This document shows, in pieces, positions 16,285 to 24,238 of a DNA stretch of 64,000 bases. A program made the translations under genes and the position numbers. The DNA is from Lentisphaeria bacterium (lineage in GTDB: Bacteria; Verrucomicrobiota; Lentisphaeria; Victivallales; Victivallaceae): positions 12,201 through 76,200 of the forward strand of contig JABLYX010000020.1 of NCBI GenBank assembly GCA_018265615.1, given 5' to 3'. The first letter of the stretch is position 1, and every line of letters starts with the position of its first letter. The notes under the pieces were generated by a model. The model did no database searches. It had not been told where the DNA came from and was given only the letters and a program-made list of their open reading frames with translations.

Positions 16285-17430
16285 ATGAAAAACGGAATAA
16301 TTGCTGTATTTGCTCTTATCTGCATATTTTTTCTTCTGAATGCATTGGGAGTATTCCAGTTTGGTTCCATCATCGACCGCAATCACCGAACGTGGTATGA
16401 AAGCGCGCGGGCGAAAGCGGTGGCAGATTCACCGGTCCTGAAATTGGGGACGGCATATGACAAGGCCGACGGGCCGGCAGCCGAAGCCATACAGGGCGTG
16501 GAGCTTGCCATGGAAATGCTGAACCGGAAAGGCGGCGTCCTCGGAAAAAAAATAGAGCTCGTCAAACGGGACGATATCAAAAGTCAGCCGCAGTACAGTT
16601 TTGCAATCCAGGATTTCTGTGACGATTTCGAGATGGCCGCTGTTATTGGTCCGTTCAGTTCGGGATACATTCCGGCAGCGCGTGCGTTGACACAGTTTCA
16701 GGGACTGCCGCTGGTATCCGCGTTGACGGTCAGTTCCGAGAAATTGCCGTTGCTGGAGCCGGATAACTTCATCACCTTTTTCCCGCCTCTGGAACTCTGG
16801 GTGGAGGCGATTCTCAGCGATGCGGCGCAGAGAGGAGAGAAGAATCTGCTCATCATCAGTCCGGAAACCGATACTTACGGTGATATCTTCTGTACCGCCC
16901 TGGAGCGCGCAAGCCGCCGGCGTTCCGCATTCGACCGGGTTTACCGCTTGAATTACCAGTGTCCGCTTCGCATGAGAGACCTTCAGCGCGCCATACAGAA
17001 TTACACCGGCGAACATTTTTCCAGTGCCGTCTTTTTCGGCGGAACCTTTGCTGATTTTCCGGAATTCATTGCTTTGTTGAATGAATTGAAGTTGACTCCT
17101 CCCGTTTATGGCTCCGATGACCTGTATATTCCCCAGGTGACGGGTATGACTCTGCCTTTTCCCCTGTTTCTGCCGCGCGCTGCCCTTCGGAAAAAAGAGA
17201 CTCCGTTTATGGCGGAATGGCGGAAACGCTTCCGGAAAGATCCGAGCTACCATACGATTCTGGGCGCGGAAAGTATTTTTGCCATTGCCGAAGCGCTGAA
17301 CCGCAACGGCAGTTACGATGTCGAAAAAGTTGTTTCGTCTTTGCGGGAAATTCGGGAAAACGATTTGCGCGATCCGGAAAAAGCGACCACGATTGCAATT
17401 GACGAATTTCCCCATTGTGTCGAAAAGTAA
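16285..17430 (+). CDS. Membrane-anchored periplasmic binding protein (Leu/Ile/Val-binding fold)
   Basis: The 381-residue protein starts 6 bp after the transporter. It has an uncleaved-looking N-terminal helix (GIIAVFALICIFFLLNALGVF) followed by a type I periplasmic-binding fold of the branched-chain amino-acid/amide family: LKLGTAYDKADGPAAEAIQG, LNRKGGVLGKKIELV, AAVIGPFSSGYIPAA, LLIISPETDTYGD and ILGAESIFAIAEAL. There is no permease for it nearby. Its position at the end of a peptide-export operon is unusual. It may sense a released product, bind it at the membrane, or give self-protection; none of these can be chosen from sequence. Confidence 0.8.
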   Translation: MKNGIIAVFALICIFFLLNALGVFQFGSIIDRNHRTWYESARAKAVADSPVLKLGTAYDKADGPAAEAIQGVELAMEMLNRKGGVLGKKIELVKRDDIKSQPQYSFAIQDFCDDFEMAAVIGPFSSGYIPAARALTQFQGLPLVSALTVSSEKLPLLEPDNFITFFPPLELWVEAILSDAAQRGEKNLLIISPETDTYGDIFCTALERASRRRSAFDRVYRLNYQCPLRMRDLQRAIQNYTGEHFSSAVFFGGTFADFPEFIALLNELKLTPPVYGSDDLYIPQVTGMTLPFPLFLPRAALRKKETPFMAEWRKRFRKDPSYHTILGAESIFAIAEALNRNGSYDVEKVVSSLREIRENDLRDPEKATTIAIDEFPHCVEK

Positions 17431-17501
17431 AAAAACATTGTAACTTTTTCCGAGGTTCTGCGTTTTCAAAGCAGAAGACGGAACTTTAAAGATGCAGGAA
17501 A

Positions 17502-17741
17502 ATGGCTGAAGAGGAAAACAAAGATTTTGTGGATGAACTGATGGATCGTGCGTTCCGGTTGCCGTTGGCGGCGATGCCGGATTTTTCCGCGATCCGTCGG
17601 GAAGATGAAAACAATTCCGTGACGGAGCTGGACGAAGAAGAACTCGCCATGCTTGCCGCCGCGGGAATTCCCCATTGTGACAATTTGTCGCAGCAACATC
17701 AACAGGAGTTGCCGCCGTCTAAAGGCCGGCTCCGGAAATAG
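17502..17741 (+). CDS. Small acidic protein with leader-like motif, possible third cassette product
   Basis: The 79-residue product starts at ATG 17502 after AGGA. Near the C-terminus it carries TELDEEELAMLAAAG, closely matching the acidic/hydrophobic leader motif of the two precursors except that AAG replaces the final GG. Cleavage after residue 55 would release a 24-residue tail (IPHCDNLSQQHQQELPPSKG...). It lies 71 bp after the binding protein on the same strand. It could be a divergent precursor, a chaperone that mimics the leader, or a regulator. Confidence 0.5.
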   Translation: MAEEENKDFVDELMDRAFRLPLAAMPDFSAIRREDENNSVTELDEEELAMLAAAGIPHCDNLSQQHQQELPPSKGRLRK

Positions 17742-17779
17742 AAATCCGCATTACAGATGGATTCGCACCTGTCCTGACA

Positions 17780-17880
17780 TGTAAAAGTTAAGATACCATC
17801 GGATTGACCTTTCTTTTTCCGGATGCTTTTCAATATCGCATCTGTTTTGAGTTCTGTCAGATGATATCTTAATTTTTACA
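17780..17880. mobile_element. 101-bp MITE-like element with 24-bp terminal inverted repeats
   Basis: The left end (17780-17803, starting TGTAAAAGTTAAGATACCAT) and the complement of the right end (17857-17880) agree at 21 of 24 positions. A third copy of the same end occurs alone at 34472-34495 beside an IS3-family transposase fragment, which ties the ends to that family. The interior of about 50 bp has no coding capacity. Confidence 0.65.
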
Positions 17881-17891
17881 GAATTCCTGCT

Positions 17892-18326
17892 TTATGATAA
17901 ACTCCATCGGTTGTTGATGTTGAGGATGACGATACGCTCCTGCGCGGTGACATTATCCACAATGATCCGGTCCGGATGCGAGGCGTCCAGGCGCCAGCGG
18001 GAGCCGGAGGAGGCGAGTGTGCATACGAAGCTGCTTTCGCGGTGCAGCTCCCCGCCGGCGGCGGGGGCCTCTTCGCGGAAGCGGCAGAGAATGCCGCAGC
18101 CGGGCGCGCCTTCTCCCGGCCGGTCCGGCTGCGGATGGCAGGCGCCGTGGACGCAGCCGTGCAGGAAGCCGTCGGAGCGGATGTTGTCCGCGAGGCAGAA
18201 GAGCCGCATCCCCGCATTGCCCCGGCGGACGGTCAGACATCCCGGGGCGGACTCGTCATATTCGAGTTCGCCGTCGCGGTTGTTCAGCAGCCAGCCCTTT
18301 TGCAAAAAAAATGTAAAATATTTCAC
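17892..18326 (-). CDS. Unrecognised protein, probably truncated by the MITE-like element
   Basis: The 144-residue frame from GTG 18326 shows the strong GC-ending codon pattern of the window's real genes, so I take it as coding. It contains GCLTVRRGNAGMRLFCLADN, a Cys/His-rich stretch (SDGFLHGCVHGACHPQ) and a C-terminal strand pattern IIVDNVTAQERIVILNINN. I do not recognise a family. The stop codon lies 12 bp from the MITE-like element, so the original C-terminus may have been lost. It is divergent from the truncated GntR regulator across a 79-bp promoter region. Confidence 0.45.
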   Translation of the reverse strand: MKYFTFFLQKGWLLNNRDGELEYDESAPGCLTVRRGNAGMRLFCLADNIRSDGFLHGCVHGACHPQPDRPGEGAPGCGILCRFREEAPAAGGELHRESSFVCTLASSGSRWRLDASHPDRIIVDNVTAQERIVILNINNRWSLS

Positions 18327-18364
18327 TTTTCTTCCGCCGACGCCTTGCCGGTTATGTAATACAG

Positions 18365-18389
18365 TTTACTGAATATATACGACGGTAAA
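18365..18389. promoter_or_regulatory. Candidate operator upstream of the GntR-type gene
   Basis: TTTACTG (18365-18371) and CGGTAAA (18383-18389) form a near-perfect inverted repeat in the 79-bp gap between divergent genes, just before the GntR start. This is a plausible autoregulatory site. Confidence 0.35.
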
Positions 18390-18405
18390 TGATTTTTCAG
18401 GGGGA

Positions 18406-19005
18406 ATGATGTTTGACTCGGTCTATCTGGATCCGGCGGAAAAACTGAAGGCGCATATCCGCTCGCTCGACGGAGAGAACCGGCTGCCCGGCGTCCGGGT
18501 ACTGGGCCGGCAGTTCGGGGCGAATCCGGCGACGGTGCTGAAGGCGCTGCGGCTGCTCCGGGAAAAGGGACTCGTGTCGATCGTGCGGGGGCAGGGCGTT
18601 CGTGCTCAGGAAGGAGCGGGAGCTCAGGCGCAGGACGACCCCTGTGTTCTCGCCCGGCTTCCGTTCGACGGCTTCCTCTTTATTTTTTCGAGCCTTACCT
18701 ATGAGTTCGCCGCGGTTCTGAAAGCGGAACGGATTCCATTCGTCGCTGCGAACGCCAGTTTCGGCATCCCGGAGGTCAACTATGCGGACTTCAATGAAAC
18801 GCGGGCGATCAGCGACAGCATCTCCATCCGGCAGCGGCACGGATTCCGCCGGTTCGGGTATTTCGGCGTTTTCGGGCCCTGCGGGCATTCGGATAAATGC
18901 CGGATCGTCTTCCGCTCGAAGCAGGGAAGCGATTACCGCAGGAATTTTTTTGTGAACGACTGCTTCGAAAATCCGCTTCTTCGACGGCAGGGGTCGGGCC
19001 ATTGA
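18406..19005 (+). CDS. GntR-family regulator with shortened effector domain
   Basis: The 199-residue product begins MMFDSVYLDPAEKLKAHI and has a winged helix (RLPGVRVLGRQFGANPATVL, then KALRLLREKGLVSIVRGQG). After a short linker, a LacI-like periplasmic-binding fold begins (FDGFLFIFSSLTYEFAAVLK, ADFNETRAISDSISIRQRHG, then FRRFGYFGVFG). Such hybrids normally have about 260 residues after the HTH, but here only about 120 remain and the last 50 do not fit the fold, so it is probably truncated or frameshifted. GGGGG precedes the tandem ATG start codons. It probably once regulated the divergent gene. Confidence 0.6.
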   Translation: MMFDSVYLDPAEKLKAHIRSLDGENRLPGVRVLGRQFGANPATVLKALRLLREKGLVSIVRGQGVRAQEGAGAQAQDDPCVLARLPFDGFLFIFSSLTYEFAAVLKAERIPFVAANASFGIPEVNYADFNETRAISDSISIRQRHGFRRFGYFGVFGPCGHSDKCRIVFRSKQGSDYRRNFFVNDCFENPLLRRQGSGH

Positions 19006-19095
19006 AGTTCACGGAGGTCACGAATCCGGCTAAGGATGTCGCGGCTGCACCCGGCCCGGAAATGTGGGAGCCCACCTACTGAAAGTCCGGCCGGA

Positions 19096-20040
19096 TCAGT
19101 TGACGGAGAGCTTGTAGATTCCGTTTTTGAACTCGAAACAGAGTGTGCGCGCGAGTTCGCCGGCGAGCTTGCGCGACTTTTCCTGCTCCACGCCGAAATA
19201 CTCGATGATGAACTGCGACATGTCCGGAACCGAAAGGTGGACCGGCAGCGGCTCGGGCGGTTGGAGCGCCTCCTCGATGGCCGCGCGGCCGAGTTCGAGC
19301 ACCCGGCTCATTCTGAACAGCAGCGGCTCGATCTCCATCTCCGTCACGAGCGGCGTGAGCCCGAATTTCTTTGCAAACGGCCGCATCATGAAGAAGAAGC
19401 GGATCCGCGAGAAGATTTCACTGATTTCATTGACCCGGAGGATCCCTTCGGCCGTGAGTTCGCGGACCTCCGGCGGCAGCACGGCGGCGAGCTCCGCTTT
19501 CGTGGCCGAGGTGCGCCCTCTGAGGCGCGTGACCGGGCTGCCGGTGATGCTCTCGATCGCGAATTTGCGCTCATAATGGCGCGCGAGCTCAAGGTAGAGG
19601 TGCGGATCGGCTTCATGGATCCCGAGTATCTCCACCGCGCGCGAAACCTCGTTGACCACCCGGTCGAAGAGCGTGTCGGAACACGCGAGGAATTTCCGCA
19701 GGAACTTCGCGACCGAAGCCGGATCCGCGTCGAGCGCGACGTGCCGGTCGCCTCCCGCCTGGCGGAACAGCGACGCGACCTCCGGGAACCCGGTCTCCTC
19801 GAGCATCCGGATCACGGCGGCGGCGAGCTCTCCCTGGCCGAAGACGGCTTCGGGGCGGTTGCTGTTGAGCAGCGTGTATTCGACCGCGAGCGCGATATCT
19901 TCGGCCATGTAGCTGCTCTCGCGCAGGCCCGCCGTCAGGAAACAGTTGATGAGCCGCGTCTGGAGCTCGAACGGGTCGAACGGGATGCGGCCGCCTTCAT
20001 GATCCTGGATATATATGATTTTTTCCGCAGGTTTTACCAT
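19096..20040 (-). CDS. ATP-cone-like domain protein of unknown function
   Basis: From ATG 20040 the product is 314 residues. Its first about 90 residues (IIYIQDHEGGRIPFDPFELQ, then LINCFLTAGLRESSYMAEDI, LAAAVIRMLEETGFPEVA) resemble the ATP-cone found in ribonucleotide reductases and NrdR. The remainder is helical with no recognised motif and ends with a helix-rich region and FEFKNGIYKLSVN. A longer frame would need a TTG start inside the promoter -35 box, so ATG 20040 is preferred. An ATP- or dATP-sensing role is possible, but the cone match is by eye. Confidence 0.6.
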   Translation of the reverse strand: MVKPAEKIIYIQDHEGGRIPFDPFELQTRLINCFLTAGLRESSYMAEDIALAVEYTLLNSNRPEAVFGQGELAAAVIRMLEETGFPEVASLFRQAGGDRHVALDADPASVAKFLRKFLACSDTLFDRVVNEVSRAVEILGIHEADPHLYLELARHYERKFAIESITGSPVTRLRGRTSATKAELAAVLPPEVRELTAEGILRVNEISEIFSRIRFFFMMRPFAKKFGLTPLVTEMEIEPLLFRMSRVLELGRAAIEEALQPPEPLPVHLSVPDMSQFIIEYFGVEQEKSRKLAGELARTLCFEFKNGIYKLSVN

Positions 20041-20050
20041 AATGACCCAT

Positions 20051-20079
20051 AGTATATCACCTTTTACGGTTTCCGGCAA
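20051..20079 (-). promoter_or_regulatory. Promoter of the ATP-cone-like gene with very short leader
   Basis: On the complement, TTGCCG (20079-20074), 17 bases, then TATACT (20056-20051). The start point would fall near 20044, only about 4 bases before ATG 20040, so the transcript would be nearly leaderless. Confidence 0.55.
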
Positions 20080-20123
20080 GCGGCGGGGTCCCGTTTTTTT
20101 TGAAAAAAGCTCGGGGGAGGGGG

Positions 20124-20151
20124 TTGCTATTTGAGCGCTCCGCGATATATT
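20124..20151 (+). promoter_or_regulatory. Candidate promoter of the etfBA-acyl-CoA dehydrogenase operon
   Basis: TTGCTA (20124-20129) and TATATT (20146-20151) are separated by 16 bases, about 60 bp upstream of the etfB start. Confidence 0.5.
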
Positions 20152-20211
20152 ATCTTGTTTTATTGTACTTGAACACTAACCATAAACAACAACAATATGG
20201 GAGTCGAAACT

Positions 20212-21108
20212 GTGAGTTATACCGTACTCGTGTTCGTCAAACAGGTTCCGGATACCCAGAACATCTCGGGCGACGCAATGACGCCCGAGGGGACCGTGAA
20301 CCGGGCCGCGCTCCCGGCGATCTTCAATCCGGAGGATTTGAATGCGCTGGAATTGGCTCTGCAGCTCAAGGACCGCTACGGCGCACGCGTCGTGGTCGGT
20401 ACGATGGGGATGCCCGCCGCGGCCGAAGTGTTGAGGCAGTCGCTCTACCGCGGCGCCGACGAGGCCGTCCTCGTTACCGACCGCGCGCTGGCCGGGGCCG
20501 ATACGCTCGCGACGAGCTACACGCTTTCCTGCTGCGCGAAGAAGCTCGGGCATTTCGACCTGATCCTCTGCGGCCGCCAGGCCATCGACGGGGATACCGC
20601 GCAGGTCGGGCCGCAGATTGCGGAGAAGCTGAATATCCCGCAGCTCTGCTATGTGGAAGAGGTGAAGAGCCTCGAAAAGGGCAGGGTCGTCGTCCGCCGC
20701 GCGATCGAAGGCGGCTACGAGGTGCTTGAAAGCCCGACTCCCGCGCTGCTCACGGTGATCGACTCGAACGAGCCGCGGCCGATGAATGCGAAGAAGCTCA
20801 TGAAGTTCAAGCGCGCCAGGACCGCGTCGGAAGTCGCCAAGGCGTACGCGAATTCGAATTACACCGAGGGCGGGGCGTTGGCCGAAGAGCAGAAGAAGCT
20901 CGAAGAGAACGGCCTCCTGATCCGCGAATTTTCCGCGAAGGATATCGATGCGGATCCGAACCGGATCGGCTTCCCTGGCTCTCCGACCAAGGTGAAGAAC
21001 GTCATGAGCGTGGTGCTCACCGCAAGCGAAGCCAAGAGCGTTCCCGCGACCGATGAAGGCATCGGCCTCCTGATTCACGAACTCATCAGCGATCACACCC
21101 TGGGGTAA
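20212..21108 (+). CDS. etfB: Electron transfer flavoprotein beta subunit
   Basis: The protein has the EtfB signature: VFVKQVPDTQ at the N-terminus, FNPEDLNALELALQLKDRYG, VLVTDRALAGADTLATSYTL, then DLILCGRQAIDGDTAQVGPQ, the AMP/FAD-binding region. I start at GTG 20212, because GGAG lies 8 bases before it and homologues begin two or three residues before VLVKQVP. ATG 20197, five codons upstream, has no ribosome binding site. It pairs with EtfA immediately downstream to carry electrons from the acyl-CoA dehydrogenase. Whether the complex bifurcates electrons cannot be settled by eye. Confidence 0.93.
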   Translation: MSYTVLVFVKQVPDTQNISGDAMTPEGTVNRAALPAIFNPEDLNALELALQLKDRYGARVVVGTMGMPAAAEVLRQSLYRGADEAVLVTDRALAGADTLATSYTLSCCAKKLGHFDLILCGRQAIDGDTAQVGPQIAEKLNIPQLCYVEEVKSLEKGRVVVRRAIEGGYEVLESPTPALLTVIDSNEPRPMNAKKLMKFKRARTASEVAKAYANSNYTEGGALAEEQKKLEENGLLIREFSAKDIDADPNRIGFPGSPTKVKNVMSVVLTASEAKSVPATDEGIGLLIHELISDHTLG

Positions 21109-21116
21109 GCATCATC

Positions 21117-22139
21117 ATGTCTGAAAAAATTGGAAATGTCTGGATTTTTATCGAGCAGGAAGCCGGTAAAATCGCCGATGTGAGCCTCGAGCTCGTCTGC
21201 AAGGGCCGCGAACTCGCCGCGAAGCTCGGCGTCAAGACCGAAGCGCTGCTGCTCGGCGACAAGGTTGAGCATTGCGTCGAGACGCTTTACAGCTACGGCT
21301 GCGATACGGTCTATCTTGTGGAAGACGAGCGGCTTGAGCCGTTCACCGTGCTGCCCTATGCGCGGGCGATCGTCGACCTCGTGAAGGAGCACAAGCCGAA
21401 CATCCTGCTTTTCGGCGCCACGCTGAAGGGCCGCGAGCTTGCGCCGCGCGTCGCCTCCGAAAAGCTCGGCGGGCTCACCGCTGACTGCACGGAGCTCAAG
21501 ATCGACGACTTCGAGGACAAGAAGAACAACAAAAGCTACACGAACAAGCTCATGCAGATCCGTCCCGCTTTCGGCGGCAACATCATCGCGACGATCGTGA
21601 ACACCTGGGATGATCCGCAGATGGTCACGGTCCGCGAGGGCGTCATGAAGATGGACGCCCCCGATCCGTCCCGCAAGGGCAGGCTCGTGAAGGTCAAGCC
21701 CGCGCTCACCGATGCGGAGACCGTCGTGAAGGTCATCGAACGTGTCCGCGCCGACAAGGATGTCGACCTCAAGGGCGCGCAGATCATCGTCGCCGGCGGC
21801 TACGGCGTCGGCAGCAGGGAAAACTTCAAGCTGATCTATCAGCTGGCCGAGGCGCTCGGCGGTGAAGTCGGCGCATCGCGCGCCGCGGTGGACGCCGGGT
21901 GGATCGATCACGACCACCAGGTCGGCCAGACCGGCGTGACCGTGCGTCCGCGCCTCTACATCGCCTGCGGCATCTCCGGTTCGATCCAGCACGTCGCCGG
22001 CATGAAGGAGTCGAAGAAGATCATTGCGATCAACACCGACGCCGGCGCGCCGATCTTCAGCACCGCGCACTACGCGATTGTGGGCGACCTGAATACCGTG
22101 ATTCCGCAAATGATCAAAGCCTTCAAGGCCAAAGCGTAA
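21117..22139 (+). CDS. etfA: Electron transfer flavoprotein alpha subunit
   Basis: The 340-residue protein has an N-terminal Rossmann-like domain (NVWIFIEQEAGKIADVSLEL, GATLKGRELAPRVASEKLGG) and the C-terminal FAD-binding domain with IIVAGGYGVGSRENFKLIYQ, VGASRAAVDAGW, GQTGVTVRPRLYIACGISGS and INTDAGAPIFSTAHYAIVGD. It begins 8 bp after etfB and ends 18 bp before the acyl-CoA dehydrogenase. The set forms a cytoplasmic fatty-acid or amino-acid-derived acyl-CoA oxidation/reduction module. Confidence 0.95.
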   Translation: MSEKIGNVWIFIEQEAGKIADVSLELVCKGRELAAKLGVKTEALLLGDKVEHCVETLYSYGCDTVYLVEDERLEPFTVLPYARAIVDLVKEHKPNILLFGATLKGRELAPRVASEKLGGLTADCTELKIDDFEDKKNNKSYTNKLMQIRPAFGGNIIATIVNTWDDPQMVTVREGVMKMDAPDPSRKGRLVKVKPALTDAETVVKVIERVRADKDVDLKGAQIIVAGGYGVGSRENFKLIYQLAEALGGEVGASRAAVDAGWIDHDHQVGQTGVTVRPRLYIACGISGSIQHVAGMKESKKIIAINTDAGAPIFSTAHYAIVGDLNTVIPQMIKAFKAKA

Positions 22140-22157
22140 GAGGGGTGGATTCCAATC

Positions 22158-23873
22158 ATGGCTAACTTTTACAAAGACAACAGCGACCTGGTCTTCACGC
22201 TGAACAATCTCGACCTGACCGAAGTGGCGGCTCTCCGCGAAGACAACTACAAGCTCGCGGAGCAGTTCGACAATGCGCCGGCCTCGTTCGAGGATGCGCT
22301 CGACAACTACAACCGTGTGCTTGAGGTCGTCGGTGAAATCTGCGGCGACCGCATCGAGCCGCGCAGCCGCACGGTCGACGAAGAGGGCCCGCATTTCGAG
22401 AACGGCAAAGTCACCTATCATCCGCTGACCGTCCAGAACCTGAAGGATCTGGAGCAGGCGGGCGTGATGGGCGTGATGCTTGAGCACCGCTTCGGCGGGC
22501 TGAACTTCCCGGTTTCTGTCTACACGATGATGACCGAGATGGTCTCCCGCGCCGACGGTTCGCTGCAGAATATCTTCGGACTGCAGGACATCGCCGAAAC
22601 GATCAGCTTCTTCGGCTCCGAGGAGCAGAAGCAGAAATATCTCCCCGGCTTCGCGTCGGGCGAGTTCGACGGTTCGATGGACCTGACCGAGCCGGATTTC
22701 GGTTCCGACCTGCAGTCGGTGCGTCTCCGCGCCTGGCAGGACGAGAAGACCGGCCAGTGGTATCTGAACGGCATGAAGCGCTTCATCACGAACGGCTGCG
22801 CGCAGGTTCATCTCGTGCTGGCCCGTTCCGAGGAAGGGACCTCCGACGGCCGCGGGCTTTCGATGTTCATCGCGGAAAAGTGCCCGCAGCTCGTCGTCCG
22901 CCGCATCGAGCACAAGCTCGGCATTCACGGCGTCGCGACCTGCGAACTGCAGTACAACGATGTTCCGGCCCAGCTCTGCGGCAAGCGCCGTTTCGGCCTG
23001 ATCAAATACGTCATGAGCCTGATGAACGGCGCGCGTGTCGCAATCAGCGGCCAGGCGCTCGGCATCGCGGAAGCGGCCTACCGCGAAGCGCGCAAGTACG
23101 CTTCGGAGCGTTTGCAGTTCAAGAAGTCGATCGACCAGTTCCCGGCGATCTACGACATGCTTTCCAGCATGAAGGTCAAGCTCACGGCGGCCCGTGCGCT
23201 GCTGTATGAAACGACCCGCGCGGTTGATTTGCGCAACGGCTACAACGACCTCGTCGAGAAGGGCGGCGCGTCTCCGGAAGCGCGTGCGATGCTGAAGCAT
23301 TACGATAAGGTTGCGGCGGTGCTGACGCCGATGTGCAAAGCGCTTGCGACCGAGATGGCGAACCAGGTGACCTACGATGCGATCCAGATCCACGGCGGCA
23401 CCGGCTATATGAAGGACTTCAACGTCGAGCGCTTCTATCGCGACGCGCGCATCACGAATATCTACGAGGGAACGACTCAGCTGCAGGTTGTCGCGGCGAT
23501 CGGCGGCGTGGTTCAGCGTGAGAACGATGCGCGGATCAGGGAGCTCGCTTCGCTGGATTTCCAGGGCAGGCTTGCGCGTCTGCGCGACAAGGTCATGGAG
23601 CTCCATGAGCGCCAGCTCGAAGCGGTCAAATTCATTTCCGAGAAAAAAGAGCAGGCGTACCGCGACCTCATGGCGCGCAGCCTTGTCGAGATGGAGACCT
23701 ACATCTTCGTCGGGCTGCTGCTGCTGCGCGACGCGATGAAGTGCGAAGAGCGCGCCGCGATCGCCGAACGCTGGGTGCTCGACGCGGTTCCGGAATTCGA
23801 GAAGCGGTTCCTGCGCGTTATGTCCGGCGATGTGACGCTGATCGACAACAATCGCGACATCATCGACTACTGA
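22158..23873 (+). CDS. Acyl-CoA dehydrogenase
   Basis: The 571-residue FAD enzyme is longer than the short-chain type (about 380) and resembles the long PVC/proteobacterial type with an extra C-terminal domain. Visible motifs are DGSLQNIFGLQDIAETISFF, MDLTEPDFGSDLQSVRLRAW (FAD and substrate contact), KLGIHGVATCELQYNDVP, GARVAISGQALGIAEAAYRE, QFPAIYDMLSSMKVKLTAAR and IHGGTGYMKDFNVERFYRDA, then ITNIYEGTTQLQ. The catalytic base region is present. Its adjacent Etf genes are its electron acceptor. Chain length preference is unknown. Confidence 0.93.
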   Translation: MANFYKDNSDLVFTLNNLDLTEVAALREDNYKLAEQFDNAPASFEDALDNYNRVLEVVGEICGDRIEPRSRTVDEEGPHFENGKVTYHPLTVQNLKDLEQAGVMGVMLEHRFGGLNFPVSVYTMMTEMVSRADGSLQNIFGLQDIAETISFFGSEEQKQKYLPGFASGEFDGSMDLTEPDFGSDLQSVRLRAWQDEKTGQWYLNGMKRFITNGCAQVHLVLARSEEGTSDGRGLSMFIAEKCPQLVVRRIEHKLGIHGVATCELQYNDVPAQLCGKRRFGLIKYVMSLMNGARVAISGQALGIAEAAYREARKYASERLQFKKSIDQFPAIYDMLSSMKVKLTAARALLYETTRAVDLRNGYNDLVEKGGASPEARAMLKHYDKVAAVLTPMCKALATEMANQVTYDAIQIHGGTGYMKDFNVERFYRDARITNIYEGTTQLQVVAAIGGVVQRENDARIRELASLDFQGRLARLRDKVMELHERQLEAVKFISEKKEQAYRDLMARSLVEMETYIFVGLLLLRDAMKCEERAAIAERWVLDAVPEFEKRFLRVMSGDVTLIDNNRDIIDY

Positions 23874-23959
23874 TTTTCGCGAAAACAGTGAAACCATCGC
23901 GGCGGAACGTTCCGGAAACGGGCGTTTCGCTTGCGATATTTAAAGAGGAAGCACAAATT

Positions 23960-24226
23960 ATGAGTATGAACAATGCCTATCTGGCGCGTGCGAAGAAGAT
24001 GATTCCGGATCCGCAGATCCTGTCGGTCGTCGCCGCGAAGCGGGCCAAGCAGCTTGCACTCGGTGCGCGTCCGATGATCAAGTGCGATTCCGAAAACTAT
24101 CTCGACTGGGCGCTTCTGGAGATTGCCGAAGGGCTGTTGACCTATGAGTTCGGCATTCCGGGCGACGCCTCTTCGGCGCTGCCGACGCTCGGCGCGGAGA
24201 ACGACGCTCCTGAAGCTGAAGCATAA
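23960..24226 (+). CDS. rpoZ: DNA-directed RNA polymerase omega subunit
   Basis: The 88-residue protein contains ILSVVAAKRAKQLALGARPM, then LDWALLEIAEGLLTYE. This is the core omega pattern (AA+RARQL..GARP... and ALEEIAEG) that wraps the beta-prime tail and helps assembly. The start ATG at 23960 follows AGAGGAAG. It lies 12 bp before purE on the same strand. Length is typical for omega, and the acidic C-terminal tail is variable as usual. Confidence 0.85.
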   Translation: MSMNNAYLARAKKMIPDPQILSVVAAKRAKQLALGARPMIKCDSENYLDWALLEIAEGLLTYEFGIPGDASSALPTLGAENDAPEAEA

Positions 24227-24238
24227 GGGGGAGCCGTC

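Noticed and set aside
20197..20211. ATG at 20197 as the etfB start
   Set aside because: It has no Shine-Dalgarno sequence, while GTG 20212 has GGAG at 8 bases and matches the usual EtfB N-terminus.
21093..23897. 934-residue open frame on the minus strand
   Set aside because: It lies fully antisense to etfA and the acyl-CoA dehydrogenase, has low-complexity Arg/His/Asp/Leu content typical of a shadow of GC-rich codons, and shows no family motif.
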